NCBI GenBank assembly: GCA_021732005.1 | Contig: JAKFVT010000062.1 | Span: 62,001 to 126,000, forward strand | Origin: Mycobacterium sp. | Lineage (GTDB): Bacteria > Actinomycetota > Actinomycetes > Mycobacteriales > Mycobacteriaceae | Length of the DNA stretch: 64,000 bases | Reading direction: 5' to 3' | Shown: in pieces, positions 42,883 to 51,022 of the stretch | Position numbering within the stretch: the stretch's first letter is position 1 | How the letters are laid out: each line of letters begins with the position of its first letter | The notes under the pieces: generated by a model | Databases searched by the model: none | What the model was told of the DNA's origin: nothing | Seen by the model: the letters and a program-made list of their open reading frames with translations, nothing else | Program-made: the position numbers and the translations under genes

Positions 42883-43770
42883 GTGGCGAACACCGACATC
42901 CATCCGGAACTGCGCAAAGCCGCGCGGTTCACCCCACGCGCGCTGATCTCCTCCAGGACGCTGCCGGTCCTGCGGCGGCTGACGGGCCTGCAACGACCGA
43001 AGAACGACGGCGTCGAGGTCCTGACTTTGGAGTCGGGCGTCGGTATCCGCCTCTACCGGCCTGTCGGTGCGACCACGACCACCCCGGCGCTGCTGTGGAT
43101 CCACGGTGGCGGTTATGTCCTGGGGACCGCGGCGCAAGACGATGCCTTGTGCCGCCGGTTCGTCCAGGCGTTGGGCATCACGGTCGCCTCCGTCGACTAC
43201 CGCCTGGCACCCGAGCATCCGTACCCCGCCCCGCTGGAGGACTGCTACACCGCCCTGCAGTGGCTGGCCGGCCTGCCCGCCGTCGACGCGGACCGGATCG
43301 CGATCGGTGGGGCCAGCGCCGGCGGCGGACTTGCCGCCGCACTGGCACTGCTGGCCCGGGATCGCGACGGGGTGAAGCCGGTCTTTCAGCTGCTGGTCTA
43401 CCCGATGATCGACGACCGCAGTGTGGGCCAGCACCTCAACGATCCGGGGCAGCGACTCTGGAACGCCACCAGCAACCGGTTCGGCTGGCAGGCCTATCTG
43501 GGTGGCGCCGATCCCGAGATCGCGGCGCCCGCGCGTCGCACCGACCTCGCCGGGTTGCCGCCGGCCTGGCTCGGCGTCGGCACCTTGGACCTGTTTCACG
43601 ACGAGGACCTCGACTACGCGGCGCGGCTGCAGGCAGCGGGTGTCCCGTGCGAAGTCCACGTGGTGCCCGGCGCGTTCCACGGGTTCGACGGGATCGTCGC
43701 CAAAGCCGACATTTCCAAGGCGTTCTTCAACAGCCAGTGCGAAAGCCTGCGCACGAGTTTCGGGAGCTGA
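42883..43770 (+). CDS. lipW: Alpha/beta-hydrolase of the hormone-sensitive lipase group, LipW-like
   Basis: 295 residues (LipW, Rv0217c, about 302). HSL signature WIHGGGYVLG at about 77-86, nucleophile IGGASAGGGLAAAL, acidic DLFHDEDLDYA and His in GAFHGFDGIV. GTG start at 42883. First gene of an operon of three: the two acyl-CoA dehydrogenase subunits follow after four bases and one overlap. It may release an ester or lactone made by the divergent monooxygenase, feeding the acyl part into the dehydrogenase pair. Confidence 0.85.
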   Translation: MANTDIHPELRKAARFTPRALISSRTLPVLRRLTGLQRPKNDGVEVLTLESGVGIRLYRPVGATTTTPALLWIHGGGYVLGTAAQDDALCRRFVQALGITVASVDYRLAPEHPYPAPLEDCYTALQWLAGLPAVDADRIAIGGASAGGGLAAALALLARDRDGVKPVFQLLVYPMIDDRSVGQHLNDPGQRLWNATSNRFGWQAYLGGADPEIAAPARRTDLAGLPPAWLGVGTLDLFHDEDLDYAARLQAAGVPCEVHVVPGAFHGFDGIVAKADISKAFFNSQCESLRTSFGS

Positions 43771-43774
43771 GCCG

Positions 43775-44863
43775 ATGTCAGCGTTGACCACCGAACAGCG
43801 AGACCTCGCCGAGGCGGTGACCGACCTGATGGCCAAGCGGTCGCCGGAGGCCGAGGTACGCCGGCTGATGGCCACCGAGGCCGGGTACGACCCCGGGGTG
43901 TGGGCCGAGCTCGCCGGCATGGGCCTGCTGGGCCTGGCGATACCCGAAGAGTTCGGCGGCTCCGGTGCCGGTGCCGTCGAGGTGGGTCTGGTGATGGAGG
44001 CCATGGGACGGGCACTGCTCTGTGCGCCGTACCTGTCCACCGCGGTGTTGACAACGCAATTGCTTGCGGCACTGGGTGATTCGGACGAGCAGGCCGACGT
44101 GCTGCCGCGGATCGCCGCGGGCGAGCTGATCACGACCGTGGCGTTCGCCGAGGAGGGGTCGGCACGGCCGCCCCTGGCGTCGACCACGACGGCGCGAGCC
44201 GACGGGTCGGGGTGGCGGTTGTCGGGCAGCAAGACCTACGTCCTGGACGCCGCGAGCGCCGGACGCATCTACGTGCTGGCCGGGAGCGGGGTGTTCGCGG
44301 TGGATGCCGGCGCACCGGGCCTGGAGGTCAGCGTGCTGTCGACGGTTGACCAGACCCGCAAGCAAGGCCGAGTCGTGTTGAACGACACGCCGGCCCGGCT
44401 GGTGGGTGCAGCCGAATCGCTCGGTCACGCTCTTGACCTTGCGTCGGTGGCGCTGCTCGGCGAGCAGGCCGGTGGCGCGATGTGTGCGATGCGGATGGCC
44501 GCCGACTACGCCAAGACCCGCTTCCAGTTCGGGCGGGCCATCGGCAGCTTCCAGGCGATCAAGCACATGTGCGCCGACATGCTGCTGGAGGCCGAGTCGG
44601 CATTGTCGGCGGCCCGGCACGTCGCGGCGGCATTCGACGCTACGGACGACTCCCGGTTCGCGGATCTAGCTGCCGCACAGGCATATTGCTCGGATGCGTT
44701 CGTCACGGTCGCGGCGAACAGCATTCAGGTGCACGGCGGTATCGGGTTCACCTGGGAGCATCCCGCCCACCTCTATCTGCGGCGAGCCCGGACCGACGCC
44801 GAACTGTTCGGCGACCCGGCGTGGCACCGGGAACGTTACGTGCGACTGCGAGAGGCACAATGA
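43775..44863 (+). CDS. Acyl-CoA dehydrogenase, beta-type subunit of the second pair
   Basis: 362 residues. N-terminal QRDLAEAVTDLMAKR, GLLGLAIPEEFGGSGAG, and C-terminal domain AADYAKTRFQFGRAIGSFQAIKHMCADMLLEAESALSAARH then IQVHGGIGFTWEHPAHLYLRRAR. It lacks the TEPxAGSD loop found in active subunits and any EGT glutamate. In this pair the beta-type gene comes first, the reverse of the 24675-26890 pair. Overlaps the next gene by four bases. Confidence 0.85.
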   Translation: MSALTTEQRDLAEAVTDLMAKRSPEAEVRRLMATEAGYDPGVWAELAGMGLLGLAIPEEFGGSGAGAVEVGLVMEAMGRALLCAPYLSTAVLTTQLLAALGDSDEQADVLPRIAAGELITTVAFAEEGSARPPLASTTTARADGSGWRLSGSKTYVLDAASAGRIYVLAGSGVFAVDAGAPGLEVSVLSTVDQTRKQGRVVLNDTPARLVGAAESLGHALDLASVALLGEQAGGAMCAMRMAADYAKTRFQFGRAIGSFQAIKHMCADMLLEAESALSAARHVAAAFDATDDSRFADLAAAQAYCSDAFVTVAANSIQVHGGIGFTWEHPAHLYLRRARTDAELFGDPAWHRERYVRLREAQ

Positions 44864-46026
44864 TGACCGACGACGACGTGCGCAACGAGGTCCGGGGATG
44901 GCTGGCGGACAACTGGGACCCCGAGTTGGATCGCGGCACCTGGGCACAGCGGGTGTTCGACGCCGGCTGGGCGGTGCCGAGCTGGGAGCCCCAGTGGTGG
45001 GGGCGCGGTCTGAGTGACCCGCAATCTCGCATCGTGGCAGCCGAATTCGCCGCGGTGGGTGCGCCGGGTACCGGCCACGACCGGGCGAATCTGTTCGCCT
45101 GCACCCTGCACGACCTCGGCACCGACGAGCAGAAGCAGCGCCTGATCCCGCCGTCGATCCGCGGCGAGACCAAGTGGTGCCTGCTGTACTCCGAGCCGGG
45201 CGCCGGGTCGGATCTGGCGGGGCTGCGCACCCGCGCCGAACGAGACGGCGACGACTGGGTGATCAACGGCCAGAAGGTGTGGACATCGTTCGCCAAGACC
45301 GCCGACTACGGGCTGCTGGTGGCGCGCACCGACTGGGAAGTGCCCAAGCACAACGGGATCAGCTTCTTCATGTTCCCGATGCGTCAGCCCGGCGTCGAGG
45401 TCCGTCCGATCCATCAGATCACCGGCGAGTCGGAGTTCAACGAGGTCTTCATCTCCGGGGCGCGCGTGCCGGACGCCAACCTGGTCGGCCAGCCCGGCGG
45501 CGGCTGGTCGGTGCTGCAGGTGGCGCTGGCCTACGAGCGGCGACTGATGGGAGACCTGGCTCGCACATCGCGCGGGGCGCGCAAGCCTCAGGCCGATTCC
45601 GACAGCCTCGTGGCGATGGCGCGCCGTGCCGGCAAGCTGGACGACTCGTTCATCCGCCAGGAGATCGCGCGCGTCGAAGGATATGCGGCGGTGAACCGGT
45701 GGAACACCCAGCGGGCCAAGGCAACCTCTGATCGCGCCGAGGCCGCCACACTGCTGGCACTCGGCAAAATCGCGATGTCGCGGATACTGCACGAGACGGC
45801 GAAGGTGCAGACCGAGATCGCCGGTCCGGAGGCGATGTTGACCGGGCCGGACAATCCGGTCGGCGACGCGGTCACGTTCCGCACGCTCAACGCGTACTTC
45901 ACCTCGATCGGCGGCGGCACCGACCAGATTCAGCGCAACATCGTCGGCGAGCGGGTGCTGGGGTTGCCGAAAGAGCCCGAGCCGTACCGCAATACGGCGT
46001 TCCGGGAGTTGCCGACCTCGAGCTAG
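44860..46026 (+). CDS. Acyl-CoA dehydrogenase, alpha-type subunit of the second pair
   Basis: 388 residues. Full ACAD features: LYSEPGAGSDLAGLRTRAE, DWVINGQKVWTSFAKTADYG, ESEFNEVFISGARVPDANLVGQ, and a C-terminal GGGTDQIQRNIVGERVLG. The FAD/substrate residues are kept but the EGT glutamate position is Gly, as in ChsE-type heteromeric enzymes. ATG 44860 overlaps the preceding stop (a second ATG follows at 44863). Ends in the terminator hairpin at 46034-46082. Confidence 0.87.
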   Translation: MMTDDDVRNEVRGWLADNWDPELDRGTWAQRVFDAGWAVPSWEPQWWGRGLSDPQSRIVAAEFAAVGAPGTGHDRANLFACTLHDLGTDEQKQRLIPPSIRGETKWCLLYSEPGAGSDLAGLRTRAERDGDDWVINGQKVWTSFAKTADYGLLVARTDWEVPKHNGISFFMFPMRQPGVEVRPIHQITGESEFNEVFISGARVPDANLVGQPGGGWSVLQVALAYERRLMGDLARTSRGARKPQADSDSLVAMARRAGKLDDSFIRQEIARVEGYAAVNRWNTQRAKATSDRAEAATLLALGKIAMSRILHETAKVQTEIAGPEAMLTGPDNPVGDAVTFRTLNAYFTSIGGGTDQIQRNIVGERVLGLPKEPEPYRNTAFRELPTSS

Positions 46027-46033
46027 ACCTGGT

Positions 46034-46082
46034 GATTTCGGCGCGTTAACCGCCGCTGAGCGAACGAAAGCGCGCCGAAATC
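46034..46082. terminator. Long-stem hairpin between convergent genes
   Basis: Exact 12-bp arms GATTTCGGCGCG (46034-46045) and CGCGCCGAAATC (46071-46082) around a 25-base loop, in the 57-base gap between the dehydrogenase and amidohydrolase stops. No run of T follows, so it may act with Rho, or be a copy of an intergenic repeat. Confidence 0.6.
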
Positions 46083-46083
46083 G

Positions 46084-47373
46084 CTAGTGGACGTGGCCGC
46101 CGATGACGGTGGCGGTCACAAGTTCGGCGTCGAGGGCGTCGAGCACCTCGGCGGGCGCCGCGCTCAGCACGCACAGGTCACCGGGCTGACCCGGCTCGAC
46201 GGTCCTGGGCACGTCGGGACGCGAGGCGCGCCCGGAGAACAATGTCAGCGCGGTTGCGGCCGAAACACATTCGTCTGAGTTCAGCACCGCTCCGGTCCTG
46301 GTGGTGCGGTGCACCGCGGCGCGCATGCACGCCCACGGGTCGGCATCACCGAACGGCTGGTCCGTCGACAGGGCCACCCGCACCCCGGCGTGTTGCAGTG
46401 ATGCCAGTCGCCACAGCGCGGGCTGATCAGCGGCTTCGACATCGATCAGGTACTGGTCCCCTCGTTCGGCGACGAAGTTCGGCTGGGTCACCACCAGCAC
46501 GCCGATGTCGGCGAGGTCGGCGAGCGCGTCGTCGGGAACCACCGCGGCATGCTCGATCCGGTCGTCGGGGTGGGTGCCCGCCGCCCGCAACGCGGCCAGT
46601 GTGACCACCAGCTGACCCGCCGTCACGCAGTGCAGGGCGACAGCTCTGTTCTCGCGATGCTGCGCGGCGATCCACCCGGCTAGTTCGTCGAGATCGAGCG
46701 AATCATCGTGCAGGATGCGCTTTCCCGGCGCCAGCCAGTGCACGTGCTGATGCAACCCGCCGTGCCGGTGTTCCTCGGTCAGGGTGATGCGGTCGTCGGC
46801 GCCGAGATTCGGGGTGGCATCGGTGACGCCGGTGATGCCATAGCCGAGGAGCCGCCTGCTGACCGTGGCCAGCGATGTGTCGCGGCGCGCGACCGCATCC
46901 GACCAGTTGTCGTAACTGCGCAACCTGCCGTCCGGATGATCGGGCAACCCCACCGCGGACAGGCCCGCGGAGTTGAGGTACCACAGCACGCCGCTGCGAT
47001 GTTGAATGCGCACCGGCACAGCAGGAGTGAGCTCGTCGAGCAGCCGGCGGTCCAGTGGGCCCGCGGCAGACTCGTGGTAGCCGACCGCCCGGATCCAGCC
47101 GTCCTCGCCGACCGGCGCGTTCGCGAGCACGGCGGCGAATTCCGCGCGGCTGTGGACCAGCGCCGGGCCGACCTGCACGGAGTCCAGCGCCGCTGCCGCG
47201 GCCCGCAGGTGTACATGGTGATCGTGCAGGCCCGGGATGACCGTGCCGCCCGCGGCGTCGAACGCGTCCTCACCACGGCGTGGGGTCAACGTGTCGGCGA
47301 CCTCCTCGATCGCGGCGCCCAGCCTGATGTCGACTATTCGCCCGTCCAACAGGTGGGCTCGCTGGATCAGCAT
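46084..47373 (-). CDS. Amidohydrolase family protein (YtcJ-like, second copy)
   Basis: 429 residues. Metal loop VIPGLHDHHVHLRAA (HxH), DRIEHAAVV and ALSTDQPFGDADP near the C terminus, GYGITGVTDATPNLG in the middle. Shorter than the 38119 copy because the central helical insert is missing. Substrate unknown. The start overlaps the CoA-transferase stop by seven bases, so co-translation is likely. Confidence 0.85.
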   Translation of the reverse strand: MLIQRAHLLDGRIVDIRLGAAIEEVADTLTPRRGEDAFDAAGGTVIPGLHDHHVHLRAAAAALDSVQVGPALVHSRAEFAAVLANAPVGEDGWIRAVGYHESAAGPLDRRLLDELTPAVPVRIQHRSGVLWYLNSAGLSAVGLPDHPDGRLRSYDNWSDAVARRDTSLATVSRRLLGYGITGVTDATPNLGADDRITLTEEHRHGGLHQHVHWLAPGKRILHDDSLDLDELAGWIAAQHRENRAVALHCVTAGQLVVTLAALRAAGTHPDDRIEHAAVVPDDALADLADIGVLVVTQPNFVAERGDQYLIDVEAADQPALWRLASLQHAGVRVALSTDQPFGDADPWACMRAAVHRTTRTGAVLNSDECVSAATALTLFSGRASRPDVPRTVEPGQPGDLCVLSAAPAEVLDALDAELVTATVIGGHVH

Positions 47374-48548
47374 GAAACCGAGTTCCGCTGCTGGACAAGA
47401 TCTTCCACCACGGCGTTGTCTGCGCCGAGCGCCGATGCCGGCGGGCTGGGCGGCGGAGGTTGCGGCTGCCCCGCTGGCATCGGCGACGCCGGCGACTCGG
47501 TGGGCAGCGCCGCGTACGTCGCGGCGACGGCGGCCATCGCCACGTCGATGGTCTCGCCGCCCCCGCGCTGCAGCGAATGCGCCACGACCAGTGCGGCTTC
47601 CAAACCGGTCAGAGGATCGGCGATGGCGTCCCCGCAGAACACCGGGCCGTTCGCACTGGTGCCGACCAGTCCACCCGCGACGGCCGCGTCGTCACCGAAC
47701 GCGACGCGCTGTGACCCTGGCCCGTGGCCGGTGATGCGTAACCACACCCGGCCATTTGGGCCCGGCAAGGCCTCCGGACTCAGACCCCGCCGCTGCAGCA
47801 CACCGGGCCGCGACCCTTCGATCACGACGTCAGCGACCGCCAGCAGTGCGCGAAGGCTATCGGTGTCGAAATCGACGGCGTAGGAAAGTTTTCCGTGATT
47901 CATCCAATCAAAGAAAGCCGCGTCGCCGGACCGGGTGCCGTCGGGGCGGCTCGGGCTTTCCACCTTCACGACCGTGGCCCCCGCCGTCGCGAGAAGCTGA
48001 CCGCACAGCGGGCCCGCCCACATCGACGACAGGTCTGCGACCAGAAGTCCCGCCGGTGAGCGAGGCGCTGTCCGACGGCCTTCCGCTCGCACCGTGGGTG
48101 CCACCGGCGTCGTCTCGCCGAGGCGAGCCGTGGGCAGGTCCAACAAAGTGGCCCGGTCGAGGACGTCGTCGCTGTGACAGCCGGCGCCCCACTGCGCGAT
48201 CGCCGGCCACGGATCCTCGGGCACCGAGTCCGCTTCGACGAGGGCCGCCACGGCCGCGATGTCGTCGGCGCGGGACAGGGTCAGCGCCCACCAGCCGTCG
48301 CGGGTCGGCATCAGGTGGGTGGCCCCGCCGGCCGAGACACGGCCGCGCCGGTGCAGGCCGAGCAGAGCGGCCCGTCCCGTGAGAGTGGTGGCGGTATCGA
48401 CCGGGACGCCCAGAAGGTGAGTCAGCTCAGCGGCGACGCCGTCGGCGCGGGTCAGCACAGCCGACCGCGAGTGGTCGAGCGGGCCGTCGGACAGGCCGGT
48501 CAGCCAGGCCAGGCCGCTGCCGGCCCAGTCGGCGCCGCTGTCGTTCAC
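47367..48548 (-). CDS. CaiB/BaiF-type CoA-transferase-like protein with N-terminal extension
   Basis: 393 residues. The family's opening motif LLVADLSSMWAGPLCGQLLATAGATVVKVESP appears not at the N terminus but near residue 175, followed by FFDWMNHGKLSYAVDFDTDSLRALLAVADVVIEGSRPGVLQRRG and IDVAMAAVAATYAAL. The first 170 residues (with a LTGRAALLGLHRRGRVSAGG segment) look like the family's C-terminal helix-and-domain region moved forward, i.e. a permuted layout; this is inference. The extreme C terminus is a Pro-rich tail. GTG start. Moves CoA between acids or isomerises 2-methyl-acyl-CoA in relatives. Confidence 0.65.
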   Translation of the reverse strand: MNDSGADWAGSGLAWLTGLSDGPLDHSRSAVLTRADGVAAELTHLLGVPVDTATTLTGRAALLGLHRRGRVSAGGATHLMPTRDGWWALTLSRADDIAAVAALVEADSVPEDPWPAIAQWGAGCHSDDVLDRATLLDLPTARLGETTPVAPTVRAEGRRTAPRSPAGLLVADLSSMWAGPLCGQLLATAGATVVKVESPSRPDGTRSGDAAFFDWMNHGKLSYAVDFDTDSLRALLAVADVVIEGSRPGVLQRRGLSPEALPGPNGRVWLRITGHGPGSQRVAFGDDAAVAGGLVGTSANGPVFCGDAIADPLTGLEAALVVAHSLQRGGGETIDVAMAAVAATYAALPTESPASPMPAGQPQPPPPSPPASALGADNAVVEDLVQQRNSVSC

Positions 48549-48601
48549 CGGACCATTGTCGCGCGCGCCGACAGGCTCCCGCAGGGGTCCTGCGTTTGTC
48601 T

Positions 48602-48707
48602 CCCGCCTCCGAGCGACGACCAACCATCGGGCCCCTATCGGTGATCGAGATCGACGCGGACAGGTGACCGCCGGGAAAAGCGCTCTTGTTTGTCGCTCGG
48701 AGGCGGG
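48602..48707. repeat. 16-bp inverted repeat in 191-base intergenic gap
   Basis: CCCGCCTCCGAGCGAC (48602-48617) and its exact complement (48692-48707) flank 74 bases. Both arms are preceded or followed by TTTGT-type bases. They could form a large hairpin in RNA or bind a regulator looped between the hydratase and CoA-transferase genes. No coding frame of note lies within. Confidence 0.75.
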
Positions 48708-48739
48708 CACCACCGGTCTAGTTCCAAGCAGGCCTGCCG

Positions 48740-49753
48740 TTAGAAATGCAGGGCGGTGAACCGCCAGTCCAGCACCTGCCGGTCGTCACCCTCGTCGGCG
48801 ACGGCGTAGACCACCGAGCGCAGGGTGAGCACCCCGCCGCGGTCGCCGGGCAGCGGATCGGCCGCTTCGATGTGCAGGTCGCTGTACAGCGTGTCACCCT
48901 CGTGCACCGGGCCGGTGTGGTCGCACGACGCCCAACCCAACACCGTCGCGAGATTCGGCAGCAGCTGACCGGCCTGGGCCAGCGCCAGCCCGATCGTGTG
49001 CCCGCCGTACACCAGGCGCCGGCCTCCCACCCGCGAATCATGATGGGTGGCAGCGACGTTCAGAGTCAGCCGGGCCAGCTCGGGCGCGGAGCTCACCACA
49101 TCGCCGGTGCTGCGCAGAACCGAACCGGCCATGTCGGGGTAGAAGTGCGGGCCGGGAACCCGCTCGCGGAACGCTACCGCGTTCCAGTCGGCTGTCGGCT
49201 GCGGCGGCGCGGGCAGCTCGGCGCCGATAACCGACAGGTCGTCAGCGTGCCCGGTGTCCGGTGCGTTCGGGCTCATCGGCAGCATCGCGCAGCGATAGAA
49301 GTCCAGTACCAGCCGACCGACCTGGTCGATGGTGGTCATCCGCAACGCCGCGAGGCCCGTCGGCGCCCGCCCGGGCTTGGCGCTGTTCTGACGCAGCCCG
49401 ACCACCTCGGTGCGCGTGAAGATCGTGTCGCCGATGACCGGATAGCGGTAGAACGTCAGCCCCCGGTAGAACAGGTTGGCCTTGACCCGCTGGGTGGCCA
49501 GCGTGCTCTGGCCGATCGCGACGTCACACACCAGCGCCGGATGGGCCAGCTCAGCGGTGCTACCCACCACGGCGTACGCCAGCCCGGCGTCCAGGGACAG
49601 CCGCAGCCGATCTCCGACGATGGCCTGATGGCTGGCGGCGGCGCCGGAGGTCAACGTCATCGACGGCGCCCAGTCGAAGACCTGGCCTACCACCAGATCG
49701 TCGAAATACGGTCCGCCCGACTCGCCCCCGCCAATATGGCCGTACAAAGTCAC
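48740..49753 (-). CDS. Double-hotdog (R)-hydratase-like protein, Rv0216 orthologue
   Basis: 337 residues, the same length as Rv0216, which has a solved double-hotdog structure. First hotdog FDDLVVGQVFDWAPSMTLTSGAAASHQAIVGDRLRLSLD with MaoC-like surroundings, second hotdog HHDSRVGGRRLVYGGHTIGLALAQAGQLLPN. MaoC enzymes hydrate enoyl-CoA with an Asp/His pair; the first hotdog keeps SHQAIVGDRLRLS instead. GTG start with AGGA upstream. Divergent from the FadE3-like gene with 76 bases between. Confidence 0.85.
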   Translation of the reverse strand: MTLYGHIGGGESGGPYFDDLVVGQVFDWAPSMTLTSGAAASHQAIVGDRLRLSLDAGLAYAVVGSTAELAHPALVCDVAIGQSTLATQRVKANLFYRGLTFYRYPVIGDTIFTRTEVVGLRQNSAKPGRAPTGLAALRMTTIDQVGRLVLDFYRCAMLPMSPNAPDTGHADDLSVIGAELPAPPQPTADWNAVAFRERVPGPHFYPDMAGSVLRSTGDVVSSAPELARLTLNVAATHHDSRVGGRRLVYGGHTIGLALAQAGQLLPNLATVLGWASCDHTGPVHEGDTLYSDLHIEAADPLPGDRGGVLTLRSVVYAVADEGDDRQVLDWRFTALHF

Positions 49754-49803
49754 AGTCGCTCATCCTGGTGCTTCTGCGCCTTCCATGTCAATATGGCCGT
49801 ACA
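49732..49803. repeat. 15-bp direct repeat pair spanning a divergent promoter
   Basis: CAATATGGCCGTACA occurs exactly at 49732-49746 and again at 49789-49803, 57 bases apart (start to start), covering the gap between the hydratase and FadE3-like genes. Copy one covers the fourth to ninth codons of the hydratase gene; copy two is upstream of the FadE start. Two helical-turn-spaced regulator sites are plausible. Confidence 0.75.
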
Positions 49804-49829
49804 TTTCACGACTTCTTGGAGCGGACTAC

Positions 49830-50987
49830 GTGGGCACTGCACTCAACGACGAAGAGACCATGCTGGTGGAGACGGTGCGGGCGTTCATCGACCGCGACGT
49901 CAAGCCTTCGGTCCGCGAGGTCGAGCACGCCAACACCTACCCCGAGGCGTGGATCGAGCAGATGAAGCAGATCGGGATCTACGGCCTGGCGATCAGCGAG
50001 CAGTACGGCGGCAACCCGGTGTCGATGCCCTGCTACATCGAGGTCACCCAGGAACTCGCCCGCGGCTGGATGAGCCTGGCCGGCGCGATGGGCGGGCACA
50101 CGGTGGTGGCCAAGCTGCTGGAGATCTTCGGCACCGAGGAGCAGAAGCAGACCTATCTGCCGAGGATGGCCACCGGCGAGGTGCGCGCGACGATGGCGCT
50201 GACCGAGCCGGGCGGCGGTTCGGATCTGCAGAACATGGCGTGCATCGCCCGCGCCGACGGCGACGAACTGGTGATCAACGGAGCCAAGACGTGGATCTCC
50301 AACGCCCGCCGGTCGGGTCTGATCGCACTGTTGTGCAAGACCGATCCGCAGGCCACCCCGCGCCACAAGGGCATCTCGGTGGTGCTCGTCGAGTCGCCCA
50401 CGGCCGGGCTGACGATCTCACGAGACCTGCCCAAGCTCGGCTACAAGGGCGTGGAGTCCTGCGAGCTGGCCTTCGACGACTGCCGGGTGCCGGCCTCGGC
50501 GATCCTGGGTGGTGCACCCGGGCGCGGTTTCAGCCAGATGATGAAAGGCCTTGAGACCGGCCGTATTCAGGTCGCCTCCCGTGCGCTCGGAGTGGCGACG
50601 GCGGCCTTGGAGGACGCGCTTGCCTACGCCCAGGACCGGGAGAGCTTCGGCCAGCCGATCTGGAAGCACCAGTCTGTCGGCAACTATCTGGCCGATATGG
50701 CCACCAAGCTGACCGCCGCCCGCCAGCTCACCCGCTACGCCGCCGAACGCTACGACAGCGGGGAGCGTTGCGACATGGAGGCCGGTATGGCGAAATTATT
50801 CGCCTCCGAGGTGGCGATGGAGATCGCGCTGAACGCGGTCCGCATCCACGGCGGCTACGGCTACTCCACCGAATACGACGTCGAACGGTACTTCCGGGAC
50901 GCGCCACTGATGATCGTCGGTGAGGGAACCAATGAGATCCAGCGCAACGTGATCGCCGGTCAGCTCGTCGCGCGCGGAGGCATCTGA
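49830..50987 (+). CDS. fadE3: Acyl-CoA dehydrogenase, FadE3-like
   Basis: 385 residues from GTG 49830, preferred over the ATG at 49785 because GGAG lies eight bases before it and the upstream stretch only adds the residues MSIWPYISRLLGADY encoded inside the second direct repeat. ACAD marks: MALTEPGGGSDLQNMACIAR, LVINGAKTWISNARRSG, ESCELAFDDCRVPASAILGG, and the catalytic VGEGTNEIQRNVIAGQ with Glu present, so it should be a self-sufficient homotetramer. Positional match to Rv0215c (fadE3). The GntR gene follows after 35 bases. Confidence 0.87.
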   Translation: MGTALNDEETMLVETVRAFIDRDVKPSVREVEHANTYPEAWIEQMKQIGIYGLAISEQYGGNPVSMPCYIEVTQELARGWMSLAGAMGGHTVVAKLLEIFGTEEQKQTYLPRMATGEVRATMALTEPGGGSDLQNMACIARADGDELVINGAKTWISNARRSGLIALLCKTDPQATPRHKGISVVLVESPTAGLTISRDLPKLGYKGVESCELAFDDCRVPASAILGGAPGRGFSQMMKGLETGRIQVASRALGVATAALEDALAYAQDRESFGQPIWKHQSVGNYLADMATKLTAARQLTRYAAERYDSGERCDMEAGMAKLFASEVAMEIALNAVRIHGGYGYSTEYDVERYFRDAPLMIVGEGTNEIQRNVIAGQLVARGGI

Positions 50988-51022
50988 TGCCGACATCAGA
51001 CTTGAGAGGTATCTAGCCGGCC

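Noticed and set aside
40694..42946. 750-codon plus-strand frame over the monooxygenase
   Set aside because: Antisense to a protein with intact FAD, NADPH and BVMO motifs.
49785..49829. Start of the FadE3-like protein at ATG 49785
   Set aside because: The extra 15 residues come from the second direct repeat and have no family match; GTG 49830 has a better ribosome binding site.
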